In this document: one piece after another, positions 37,926-49,416 of the stretch
How the letters are laid out: each line of letters opens with the position of its first letter
Numbering within the stretch: position 1 is the stretch's first letter
Source: Varroa destructor
Lineage: Eukaryota > Arthropoda > Arachnida > Mesostigmata > Varroidae
Reading direction: 5' to 3'
DNA length: 64,000 nt
Assembly: GCF_002443255.2 (NCBI RefSeq)
Contig: NW_019211456.1
Span: 20,569,557 to 20,633,556 of the forward strand
Notes under the pieces: generated by a model
Seen by the model: only the letters and a program-made list of their open reading frames with translations
What the model was told of the DNA's origin: nothing
Database searches by the model: none
Position numbers and translations under genes: made by a program

Positions 37926-38770
37926 TTTGGTACTGTATTTTTTACGCCCAAGACGATTGTTACTTTAGCGTTAGTTCTTTTCTGATTTTCCTCGAGATTT
38001 TATCGAAAACGGTAGGACGCTCTTCCACTTTGATTTATGGACCTGTTGCTTTCCACTTTGCTGCTAATGCACCGTCTATTTAGTGGCAGGATTGTGCAAC
38101 AGCCTCTGCTGCACGGCTCAATGAAATGACTTGACAATGTTAGACAGAGTTTCTATCTTTTAATAACCGAGAATATCTCCGAACGTCTCCGCTCTTCTGG
38201 CCGTACACAACGACTAAGGGGTACACAAACAATGAATAGTAACAAGATCGTAGATATCAAAGCTGAGACTGATAAAAATGAGAGACGATATTTTCGTATC
38301 GCGTGTGCTTCTGCTATTGTGATGATCTCGTGAGTGCGGGTCTCCTATCTTTCCGCTATTTCTTGATCTCGGTAAGTATACAGCGGGGTGGCGCGTAATT
38401 CGCATAATAGCAGTTAAAATCAAGTTTTCCTTTGAGTTTTGAGTGAGCAACTTTCAGTCAGTGAGTAGTAATTTTCTCGTCCATTCCAGGCTAATGTCGA
38501 TGCGTTTGTCTATCCTCTTTCTCACCTTTCTCTCGTCTTCATTCCTCTTTATTTTTTTTCTATTGTCTACTTCGGGTGACAAAAAATCGGCCCGTTGTTC
38601 TCTCCCTTGATTAGATACTTGTTTAAATTAAGCGTCAATATTTTCTAGGAGCGTTGGAATACAATAGCGTTCGGTTCCGTTTTGATATCCAACCAGAAAC
38701 CAACGATAGATCGCTAACGAGTTGCTTCCAAGTATACACAAGAAATCTGGAAATTATCTGACCTCTAGCT

Positions 38771-38822
38771 ATATACATATATATATGTATACATGTATGT
38801 ATATATGTGTATATGTATATAT
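38771..38822. repeat. TA/TG-rich imperfect microsatellite
   Basis: Interspersed TATA, CATA and TGTA units over about 50 bases, about 850 bases upstream of the exon at 37.9 kb. Confidence 0.75.
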
Positions 38823-40607
38823 AGAATCGATAATTATAACTATGTAGTAGCAAATCTGACTTCGTCGGCGCTTTTGCTCCTTTTGAAGCGACGTGAAGCA
38901 CTTCGTTACACCCCGAGAGCGTATTTTATTTTGGAGAACTTGATTATATTAATTCACATGATACAAAGATCCGGTCTGCAAATTGTACCAAGTTATTTCG
39001 GAGAGCTAGCGATCTCTAATGTGACACAACTATGGCTTGTTGGTAACAAATGAATGGACGATTGCAATGCGTAAGCTAGCTTGCTATCGTGAAGCTGGCG
39101 CTGAAACGGGTCACTTCGTTTACATTTACTCACAAATACATTTCCTTCTTGAGACTCTTCTTCGCTGTAGATTCCGCCTTTAGAACCACTGCACGCAAAA
39201 GAAAACACAATAAAGATAGATATGCACCACGGCGATGTTCCGCCACACCTGTTGAAGCGTCGAAGATTTGCTTCTTACACAACGTTGTCCTATAACCGTG
39301 TTGAGTGGATTATATACCATATAATACAGGCATTCGATCTGGAGCATTGTTTGAATAGGTGTCAGCCTCGAAGCGTCACTAACAAGTGTAACTTCAAGTT
39401 CACTCGTTTTCGTTACCCGGCAACCTCTTCTGTCCCTGTGGCAGAGGTAGTAGCATAGGCAATCGTGCAATATTCTAAGGCCTCTCTGTGCTCTTGACGA
39501 GTGTGTAGCCAACACAGTGCGTGTGAAGCGCCGGCTACATGAAAAAAACGAGTGACTGACTGAAGCAGTGTCGCATCGACGGATTATTCTCCCATAAGCG
39601 ACTGAGCGAGCCTTTATTACTGCAACCGTTGCTGTCGCCCCAATCCGATTCGGCGCTGCGTTCAATAACGTGATGGCCTACGCAATGGCCGTGGCCGTAC
39701 TGGCTTAGCTTCTAGTGTTGTGGTTTGATCACTTCGCACGCAGTGGACAACTTCAGCATTTAGCTAGTTGTTTCAACCGTCAGGCTAGAACAGTTGCAGC
39801 TAGTCAGAGCCATAATGCCCACCGTAGACCGGGGCCTATAAAGAATGATTCGAACACTCGTAATGTCACCGCTGCTTCGACTGCTAGTAGACACATCTTG
39901 CCGGTGGAACATCAAGTCACTGAGATCGATCGTCACTCGTTCACGTACGCGTAACACTGACGCCCGTTTCGCTACCACTATCTCGTCAATGAGTGAGTCG
40001 ATTAAGTGTTGGGAAAAGCGCTTGTCTCAAGGTGTGCGAAATCCATGCACGGTTCAAAGAAGAATTGGGATATTCAGAAAAAATCACTTCCAATGTTAAC
40101 CGCCGCAAAAAAATATTTTGTTGTACTCCCGAAGATTCGATTTGCTCTGCTTACGATTCCAACACATGAAAGGGGATGGAGAATAGCTTGTAGAAACAAA
40201 CACACAACCGTTTACTAACGTGCATGCTGATGGAACTCGACCAATAGTCTCACCAGAACCGATAGACAAACAGACAGACCCTGCAAATGATAGGGGCCTC
40301 GTCGAACGTAAACAGGCCGACTTAGCGCTGTAGGCAACTGCCAGGTCCAATTACTACTTTTCAAGCACTACCATCAACGGCTTAATGATAGCTGGAAGGT
40401 AGTAGGTCAAGATAGTGGCTCAAAGGGGCAAGGGGCCGGAGAACAGAAGCCGCTCCTACATCGATACCCACACGCTCGTATATATACTCACAAGATCCGA
40501 CCATGTCGAGTTAGGTCGGGCTGGGTAATGGCTGACGGTTCTGCTGTTGCCCTTTCTCAAACCAGGGCCCGCAGCTGGCCGCTAAAGATGGCCCACAGAG
40601 TGCGCAG

Positions 40608-40898
40608 ATGGCGGAGGCGTCACCATCTAGCATCACCCATGGCGCTAACAGCGGCTGTGATACGCAGAAGTGCTGGCAGCCGTCGCGGCAGCAGCGGCTG
40701 TCCGCTAGGGAGAAGTGGCTGCGATCAGAGACAGGGAGGATGGGTAGGAAAGTGAACGAAGCGAGTGCTGTATGTGCCATTGTTCAAAAACAATGTGTAG
40801 CTCATGTGGCTGATGTTGCTGGTGGCAATAGCAGTTATGGTGATAGTAGTATCGCTTATGGAGGAAGAGGGCGCGGCACGCTTCGGCTGCTGCCATAA
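40608..40898 (+). other. GC-rich block with overlapping ORFs, role unclear
   Basis: The stretch 40.50-40.98 kb is clearly richer in GC and GCN/CAG triplets than its surroundings. ATG at 40608 opens 96 codons beginning MAEASPSSITHGANSG and ending in a Gly/Arg/Ser-rich tail. A second ATG frame starts at 40528 and overlaps it. Neither has a recognisable domain. The block could be a CpG-rich promoter for the minus-strand exon at 37.9 kb or a coding exon of a plus-strand gene. Confidence 0.2.
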
Positions 40899-42962
40899 AT
40901 CTCGAGTGAACGAGAGACCGCACTGTGCTGTCTGCTCTGGCTCAGAGAGTTGCCATCGAGCAACGGCGGCTGGTAGAGAACGACGGGTTCACTACGTCGT
41001 CGTCATATACAAGTATACATATGTATATAAATGCTGTATTGGCGAACCAGTGATGACGGAACAGGAGGAGCAAAATAAGCTTATAGCACCGCAAGCGTTT
41101 CTCATGTGCTTAGCGAATTTAAATGGGTAGATCAGTCGGCGGAATGGTCGTTTGAAAAAGACTATGTAAGACAGAGCAGGCGTAGTCCTTTGGTTTGCGT
41201 GGTATCTATATGTTATTACGGCGATTGAAGATTTCCAGCTATTACTCGTCTAATAGTATAAACACGACTAACATTAATAAAGAATAATAAATGTTGCCAC
41301 GGATTTCGATATTCGGTTAAAAAGTAAAAATGCCTACTCACCATTGAGGAACTATTGCTACTTCCGTACTTAACCTTATCTAATCCCGATAGCAAAATTT
41401 AACTAACTAGCTACCGGATAACTCATATGTACGACAACTCTATCGGTTTATATGCTTCTTTGAATAGTGGCGTTCTGCTTGTAGACATATTGCTTGCCGC
41501 TCACAAATTCTGACATCGTCCTTGCCTTCTTCGAACTATTTCAACCTTTGGAAACATCTCTCAGCGCACAATAACCAAACTAGTGATCAAATTCTTGAAT
41601 GTTTTCATCTATATAGAATTTTTTTTATTTATTATATTTATATTTTATTATCAAGTGTTTATTACTATTGGTTATTTATCTATGCTATTTGTAAATTTTC
41701 TCGATAGTCTTAACCTGCTTCATGGACATTTCAAAGACAGCCTATTTCATGGAAGGTTTTTTCAGCGGACAAGAATTTTTCGTTTGCTGAAATAAATTCA
41801 TCTAAAGTTCATCGATTGATAATACTTAGATTTGTCTGTTAATTCCTACGATCAATTCGTGCCTTTGTCTGCACCTGTTCATTTGTGTCGATTACTATTA
41901 TCTTGTTCGTTTACCTTCTGTATTATAACTTCGATTACTAATTACTGAATATCCTATTCTTATAATATATATTACAAATATTTCATACCACTCAAACTAA
42001 GATTATTGATCATCGTCGAGACATTGCGCACGTTTCACAAATAAATCAGCTTCCAATGGTCATCGAAACAAATGATTATTCCATTCAAAAACATCTAGCG
42101 AAAATTACTGAGTTCATTTGGCCTGGCTTCATTTAGGCCAATTAATTCAATCGAGTCGACAAGCCTTCCTATTCCGAAGCTTCAACGTACAGATGATAAA
42201 TGTTCACCTTCGAGCAAGTCAACGATGATTTCAGTTTCTAACTGTTTTATCTGAAACATCTGATCGCCAAGCTTTGGCCGGCCTATGATGCATAGAACTG
42301 CAAGTATCATCGCTGAACAATGTATCAACATCACATCCATGATATGATGTCGATGTCTGTAATGAAGGACGCCTTCATATTTTTCTGACAGGGATCGTCT
42401 TGCTACATCAATGAAGAGGCCTACCTGCAAACGGGTAAGCTATTGATTGCTCCTCACGTAACAGACCCAACCCACTGCACGGTTCTACTGTGCTCGCATG
42501 TTTCGAAAAATCAGCGTCAATCAGCACAAACAAGTGCTTGCGAGAATTGTCGGTGAGTATGAAACAAGAGTACGAGACATTCGTATGTTTTGCTGCTAGT
42601 CAGTGGAGACGGAAAGCTCGCTGCAAAAAAAACTATCATAAAGAGAATAATGTGTACTTCCTGAGTGACTCATCTAAATACAATTACATTTGATTTTTCA
42701 CTTACTGTGAAAGGTGCACATTGATTACATTGCCTTCTTCTTTTGTCCCAATTACGTAATCTAATAATATTCCTCTTCTTGAAACAGTGCGTAGCCGTCA
42801 CATGTTGCAGTAATGGCTTATATAGATATACGCCAAAATCCTCACAACATGTGAGGAACCACACTAGTCAATAAGTTAAATCCTAGTCAATAAAAAAAAA
42901 CATATACGTAACTAAATTAATATAGTTCAATCCTTCGGGTTTAGGAAAATAGTACATTCCCC

Positions 42963-43030
42963 ATGATAGCTTAATGGGTAACGCATTTGCCTGCTAATCT
43001 TAAGGGCACTAGGGTGATCTAAATTGAAAG
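42963..43030 (+). repeat. Decayed tRNA-like sequence or tRNA-derived SINE head
   Basis: TAGCTTAATGGGTAACGC resembles a tRNA D arm and Pol III A box. It is followed at the right distance by CTGCTAA, the anticodon loop of tRNA-Ser(GCT), and then AGGGTGATCTAAAT, a degenerate B box. The anticodon and T stems do not pair, so it is not a working tRNA. It could be a tRNA pseudogene or the head of a SINE. Confidence 0.4.
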
Positions 43031-43304
43031 TCGGACATAGACATACTTCGTTTTCGTGCTGGGAGCCAGTCGTCTGTCTGATAGAATGCTTAACGGTGAT
43101 ACTGGACGTAAAACCGTATAAACAAAACAATAAGAATAATAATTACTATAATTATGATCATCTTCAATATCACTATTATTAAACTTGTATAGACCTGATA
43201 TTACACAGGGCTCAAATAAATAATTATCTTAAGAATCGTCTTAAAAATGAAACGAGTGGCTCGCTTGATCAGATGTGGCAAGTACTCATTTACACTTCAC
43301 TTAC

Positions 43305-45622
43305 CACGTCAGGCATATGCCCATGTCCCTCGTCATCGTCAACGGCATATTCGTGCGACTTCCGTCCAAGGCTTTGTCTGTGTCCTTTGGAGCCCAAAAC
43401 CTGAATCGGCGTATGCTGTACCCCGTCAGCCAATTCTACGACTCGATATACCCGTAAAGTACCGCATGGCGTATTGCTTCCCGATCGTGTGACTCCGGAA
43501 CGAAATTCAGGCGACCCTGGACGATCGTCGTCAGGGGTCTGGGTCCGTTCTCTCGACGAAGACTTCTTTTTACTTCCCTGGGAAACAGTTTTATTTTCAA
43601 TTACCGACGATGCCACTTCTGTCTGCGCCACGTTAGCACTAGACAGCTGTGCCAGTTGCTCGCCAACTGTTGATACAGTAGCTAGACGTTCCTCTCTTGC
43701 TTGAGCACCCAGGGTCGACATGGGAGCAGTTTCAGCAGGAGTAACGGGGCTCAACGGTGTAACAGCTGGCGTAGGAACAGACGCGGTTTTTGGCGTCACT
43801 GAAGTTCCGGGAGTTCGTGGGTGAATGATCGGTGCAGGTGGAGATCTGGAAAGGGCGCTTGAGACTACCGGCGCTTGTGGCAACGCTGTGGGAACTCCCG
43901 GAGTCTTTCCCACGAGGTGTACGGTAGCGGTGTACGAGCTTGAAGATGAACTCGGTGAATCAAAGGCTTCTGCATTCACGTAGTCTACGGCAGCCGTCGG
44001 AGCCTTCGTCTCAACAGGGCGAAGTCCACTGCTAGTCGTATAGTAAGGGAGTCTGTCAATGCGTTGGGTGTAGTTTGGAAGATAGCTTGTTCTATCTGGT
44101 CGGTACGGTCCACTAGACGTACTTGGGAAAGCGCGCGTAGTTTCAAGCGGAGAAGTGACCGAATACTTGGCTTCAACAACTGATGCCCCTGGTGTAGCAA
44201 GGAATTTTGCTTTGGCATCCAATGTTCTATCCTTAATTGTCTCTGCTGAGGAGTGGGCAGGCGACGTTGAGGGAAAATTACTTGAAGAGGTTGCTGGAGG
44301 CCCAGGTTTGACAACTTTTTCGGAGAACAAATTCGAAGACGAAACTTTTGGCACCTCCGTGTTCTCTGCGTAAACAAACTGAAAGTCAGACTGCCCTGCC
44401 AATGCTGACGGATCGTTCGTATAGACGTACCGAACCCTTTCCGGCTGTTGAGGATTTTTTGACGAATCTACGTAGACAAAGGCACTTTTGGTGAGGCCAG
44501 GCCGCTCTTCGGCCTTACTCGTTTGCTCTTTCGAGCTGAGGTATTGAGCGTAGGTTTTTGGAATCGCTCCCGAAGCAGATGTTGGCAGCTTACTAAGTCG
44601 AGTAGTGGAGTCCTTTGACATTACACTGTCACCACCCCCGGCAACTAGACTTCCAGTCGAAACTCCTTTTGAGCAGCGACCGAAGACCGTGTCAATCTGC
44701 TCACGGGGCTTGTCGTCCGTTGTTGATGTCGCTGTAGGGCAATATGAACTGAAATACGAATACGTGCTGGAGGACTTAGGAAGGCTGCGGGAGAAGCCGT
44801 CGAAAATAGATCGCGGTCCGCTTGGCAGTTCAAGCGCCTCTTTGGTTGGTTTAATTTCTCCACGGGTGCTGGTATTCCTTGGCGGGTCTTGGGTGGAATT
44901 TTTTACAAGTGGAGGTGACGTTTGCGTGGAGCCGGACACATTGCTGGTGCTGAGATTAGCTGAGGGTGGCGGCGTGGGTTTACTCACATCCTGCTCACCG
45001 GCTCCTATTCTTTTGTTGACTTGACTTACAGGCCGAGCACGATCGTCATAATACTTGCTGTGGTAGTCTCGATAGCGATCCTTATCCTTCTCGTAATGGT
45101 GATCCTTATGTTTATCCCTGTGTTCTCGATGGTCGTCCCGTTTATGCCTGTCTGCCGAGCTCACATGCGTCTTGCGCGCGGAGCTGTCGGCGTGTTTGTC
45201 TCTTGCTGGACTCAGTTCGCCGGCTTTGTTGCCGCCTGATGAAGAGGACGCAGCTGTATTTCGTTGATCGTGCAGTTTCTGCCCTACTGTTCCACCCTGT
45301 CGTACCCCAAATGGATTTTCCTTAGTAGAGGTAACTGTTGAAACAGAGCTCACTTGAGATTGTGAGGGTACTTCAAGTTGCTGTAGAAATTCAGTTTTCG
45401 AATACGGTTGTTTTTGTTGTTGTTGCTGCTGGGGTGACTCTTGAGCTAATTCTTGTGGAGTAGGCTGAGCTTGTAAATTATGCGAAGGCTGGAATTGTTG
45501 CAACGTTGTGTCAGAAGATGTTAATGTCGTAGACCTGCGGGGCGAGGCTGAGGGGGTGTTTTTCAGCGGACTCGCCGGCGCCGCGAGCAGCGTTGGCAAG
45601 TAAATTTTGCGGGCGCTTGCAT
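43305..45622 (-). CDS. Very long exon encoding a disordered Ser/Thr/Pro/Gln-rich protein
   Basis: A minus-strand frame is open for 765 codons from about 45599 to the donor GACGTG|GTAAGT (phase 0), far beyond chance. Counting from 45599, residues 57-62 are a Gln run and residues 120-150 are Ser-rich. Residues 150-190 are a mixed-charge tract of alternating Arg, Lys, His and Asp with Tyr, and long Ser/Thr/Pro-rich stretches follow. The end (about 700-765) is more structured, with TPCGTLRVYRVVELADGVQ and HTPIQVLGSKGHRQSLGRK. No in-frame ATG precedes residue 300. The ATG at 45622-45620 reads MQAPAKFT and would join the frame if one base were restored, so a one-base error or mutation near 45600-45612 is likely. 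Composition suggests a cytoskeletal or RNA-granule scaffold, but I recognise no family. The 3' exons are unknown. Confidence 0.85.
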
Positions 45623-45995
45623 CGACCCGATGGGGCCTTTAATCGGTGAACAACTTTTGCTTTTTTAAGCTAATCAGCTAAAAGATATACTTCTAAAACC
45701 TTTCTGTTTATAACTACTGGTGTAGTTCATACGTGCACGCACTGCGGCTTGGGCTCCTTGAAATTAAAGGACACGCACTTAGTCACCTACACAAACATCA
45801 GCACACAGTCGTTCACAATTATAATAGCACTAGCAGTTAAGATCAAAATTACAGATTTTGTGAATTTCTTCTAGCCTTTTGTATACCTTTTACTAGTAGA
45901 CGAGGTCAGCAGCTTAAGACACTTTCGAAAAGAGAGAGGATCAAAGAATCAATGCTGTAAAAAGACGGACTTCCACGGAATGCCACCGCGTACGC

Positions 45996-46003
45996 CTTAT
46001 ATA
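45996..46003 (-). promoter_or_regulatory. TATA box upstream of the long exon
   Basis: TATATAAG followed by GC-rich sequence lies about 370 bases upstream of the candidate ATG at 45622, on the same strand. A start site would be expected near 45966-45982, where GGCATTCC resembles an arthropod initiator although its spacing is slightly short. It fits a promoter for the 43305-45622 exon. Confidence 0.4.
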
Positions 46004-48990
46004 CCACGACCTGTCGGGTAAGCCCTGCCCAAAGCCCCAACAAGGCCTCATTCCCAGCCCCAGAAAAGCCCCAAATATGCCTCGAAGCTACCGATGCAGA
46101 GGGAGGGACATGTGTGCACGGAAGCTCACGATAGTTCTAGCACACTTTGGTCCTCTTACTGCTGCATCCTTTTTCGACATTGCCTGCCAACGGAACTCCC
46201 CCATTCCTGGCAACGTGTCCGTCGCCCATTTCTAGCCACGCCTTATCGTCATCCATCCTGACTATGTGCTACCTCGTAAAACCATGAGATCGCCCAAAGC
46301 ACGAGCTCTAATGGGCTAACTACAAAATAAGACGTACATTTGCACCAATACGACGAACACCGGTTCCTGATTTAGCTAGACAAACCGTGCTGTACAAGTA
46401 AGACCTACTTGGTGTTCTCTTCACCGTTAACAGAAAAAATAGAGGTGCCCTCGTAGGTATAGCAGGGTAACGATATATCGTGAAGAAACATCCAACAACA
46501 AATAAAACACACAGATGTACAAACGTAAGAGTTGACCAATGGAAAACGCTAAACGCAGTTTCAGTCACTAGCAATATTATCCTTGGACAATAATAATTCT
46601 CTAATCGGTTATACATCCCTGCATTTTTCAGTAGTAAGGCGTACAACCGCATGAGCCGTCTGTTTTGCCGCACGGAACTGAGAAGCATTATTATAGTAAA
46701 CGTGGACTATTTCTAACTGGTCGCAGGTTAGAGCCAAGCGGACTTTCATTGTCGAAAGGAGGGAAGAAAACGGGGGAAGACGAACGGGAACAAGGATGAC
46801 CAGTAAAGAGAGTGGCCTAGGGCACACCCTTTCCTGAGTGACATCCACAGTGCGATCGTATGGCATAAAGACTGTGCATCCATACATAGAAATATATGTG
46901 CCTCGAACAAGGGCAAAGGCTTCAAGAAAAAACATACTGAACCTGTCACTGCTACCCCAGTTCCCTTCCCTCCTCATCAGTACGCTTTGGACCGTGTGGG
47001 TCTTATCGGCTCCATAATACCTGATAGACTTCCCGACAAAGGAATCTACAATATGGTTCTGTCCAAACAACGTATTTGGGCAAAGCGTCTGACACACATA
47101 CTTGGCTGATTAACGTGTGCACTTCGCAGAGCCCAAAACGAAGCTCCACGTAGCCAACCGAATAGGTCAGGTTAAGGACGTTACCAAACAAAATCCTCGC
47201 ATCCACGAGCACTTTCTTACGAATTTGCTTTTCAACAATCGAAGGAGTCTAGCGAATCAGCTTGAGCAGCAGTACGAAATTTCTGTATGGTTATAACCAT
47301 GGCTTCTAACTGAATAGAAAATTGTGTTTAAAAATGGAATAGGAAAAGTCTGAATGAAACAGAGCCGTTTAGATATTTATATTTATAATGAATAGTTTTT
47401 TTGTAATCATTGTAGAAGTTTTGTTTGTTCAAAGACTTCGCCCGGAATTTTCTTTTCCGGAATTGTAATATTTTATATTACACGTTCATTTTATATGCTC
47501 CCTGTTGCTTTTTTGCAGAAAAATCGCGCGAATACATCATCGTCTTCATCAATTTTTCATCGGGGTAATCGCGTTTTTTTGTGACAGCAAACCCGAAGAA
47601 TTCCAAAGATGTCTAGAAGTTTCACTATTATACCAACGCAGTCCCCTGCGCGCCACCAAAATCTAAATCAACCTTCTTCATCAACAGCATAAGGTTATTT
47701 GACAAAAAACTGATTTAATGATTGCTAAGTAAAACTGATCAAAATCTTATATGTCGATTACGCTTTTAAATTCAAGTCACACGACTCAATTTTTGCATGA
47801 CTATAAGCTGATTTTAAGATAGTCATGTATTCTACGTGCGTACTATTTGTAGTAAGAACCAGGGAAAAAATTCGTGCGTATCCTGTTGATGAATATTTTA
47901 TAGCCGAAAAAGAAACATCAATAATTATCTCCGAAAATAAAGTGTATCTATAATAGTGAACTGTGTTAAAATAAATGCACTTATAACGTACTATGCCCAT
48001 GTTACAGTGTCCGCCATCTGAAACGTAAGTTCATTCGTTCAATATTAGACTTATTGTATTGTTCAATAATTATCTAGCAACTCAATGAGAGTAACATTTG
48101 GAAAAGATATTCAATGCCTAGTAGCTATTCGAACTGCTTTATTTCGTACAGCTTTACCTACATTTTAGGATATGGAGCTCGGATATAATGAAAAAAAAAC
48201 GACGACAAGGTATTTAGCACCTCAATGAAACCACGCAAAAATCGTCATATAACACTTTAAAGCCGCATGAGAAAACTTACACACGGAACACTTCGGCACA
48301 GCTCGAATGAGTTGACCTGTACGACGCAAGTGAATAACTACATTTGCCATTAGAGCTTCATCTATATGACCATGCATTACTTGATATAAAAAGGAAATAA
48401 TGGAGTACCACCTGTACCACCGAGCGCGCATACAATTAAAAGAATGCTGATCATAGAGGGCGTTCTCTGATAACTTAAGCTTATTATTCTTACAAGGGGT
48501 TTTATTTTTTACCATAAGACTGTGATTGGCGATTTGTGGTTGTGTGTCACTAGAATTAGATTTGCCTCGTGGTCTAAACCTAAAGACACAACAGATAAAG
48601 CTCACATCCACCATTCAAAGACACGGTCGTACCTTAGTTTGCTGTTCGGTAGCCTCATCGCTCAGAAGACCCGCCCAAGCCGTAAACATAACGTGTTACT
48701 GTGACCTACATAGAACCTTAATGACTATCCCCGACGAAGCCAGCGCACACAGCGGAAAACCAAGTATATGCAATCCTTGTCTGTAAATGCTTAGCTGCCA
48801 CCAACCAAATGCGTTCATTACATTGCGCAAACAAAGGCAACCTGCTATCGTTTCTCCAGACCGCTGCCGACGTTCGCATCTCCACGATGATGTCATGTTT
48901 ACTAGATAAACGCATCTAACTAAGTGATACTGGGTAGAAGTATGTCGTATCCTTCACCTACACCCGATGCTAAACATCCATTCGCATCCT
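46004..48990. other. Upstream region of the long exon, nothing recognised
   Basis: Pyrimidine-rich and CCCC-containing sequence lies just upstream of the TATA box (46020-46080), as in a proximal promoter. A 162-codon minus frame at 46609-47097 has no ATG start or motif and is within chance. Confidence 0.35.
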
Positions 48991-48995
48991 ACTGA

Positions 48996-49416
48996 TGGGG
49001 TCATCCATCTGGCGCGGCACTGGCTACCAAACCAATCAACGCCAAAGTTGGCAGAGTGGTAGAAAATGGCAACGTCGCATCATACCCATCCCAGTTGGTA
49101 GCACCAAAGAAGCTACCCGAACAGCCGAAGTGCGGAGTAGCCACTCTCCGCACCCCATCCGGAACATTGAGTTGGGTCTTACTCAGCCTTGATCTATGTC
49201 TTCATTCGCTATTGAAAATCGGGCCGAAACTATCAGGTTCAACGGGCCGCGCTGACCACTGGCGTACCGGGTACTGGCAACAAAGTAAACACGCCTTTGA
49301 AGACTCCACCTAGACACACGCTTCTGTTTGTTGCAAGCTCGGATGCTCACTCTCTTAAAGCCTTGAACGCGATGCGAGAAAAGAACGCCTTGTCGAAAAC
49401 GCGATGGCTTGCGAAG
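48996..49416 (+). pseudogene. Coding-like block in two frames joined by an apparent frameshift
   Basis: Frame one (48996-49312) has protein-like content: KPINAKVGRVVENGNVASYP, then SQLVAPKKLPEQPKCGVATL and RTPSGTL. Frame two (49216-49416) continues in similar style with ALTTGVPGTGNKVNTPLKTP, then RHTLLFVASSDAHSLKALNA and ends at GCGAAG|GTATTT, a plausible phase-0 donor. The frames overlap by about 100 bases and a single-base slip near 49240-49260 would fuse them. This is either an exon with an assembly indel or a decaying gene or element fragment. No family recognised. Confidence 0.3.

Larger units (their letters stand above)
37926..43304. other. Mostly non-coding between two minus-strand exons
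   Basis: Besides the GC-rich block at 40.5-41.0 kb, the TA/TG tract and the tRNA-like relic, no supported feature is seen. Confidence 0.4.

Noticed and set aside
39180..39665. Minus frame of 161 codons
   Set aside because: No motif, no consistent splice signals, and a few frames of this length are expected by chance in a window this size.
44605..45024. Plus-strand frame of 139 codons and other frames inside 43.3-45.6 kb
   Set aside because: They are shadows of the long minus-strand exon, whose frame is far longer and has biased composition.
46609..47097. Minus frame of 162 codons
   Set aside because: It begins at a non-ATG codon, shows no domain and is within chance expectation.
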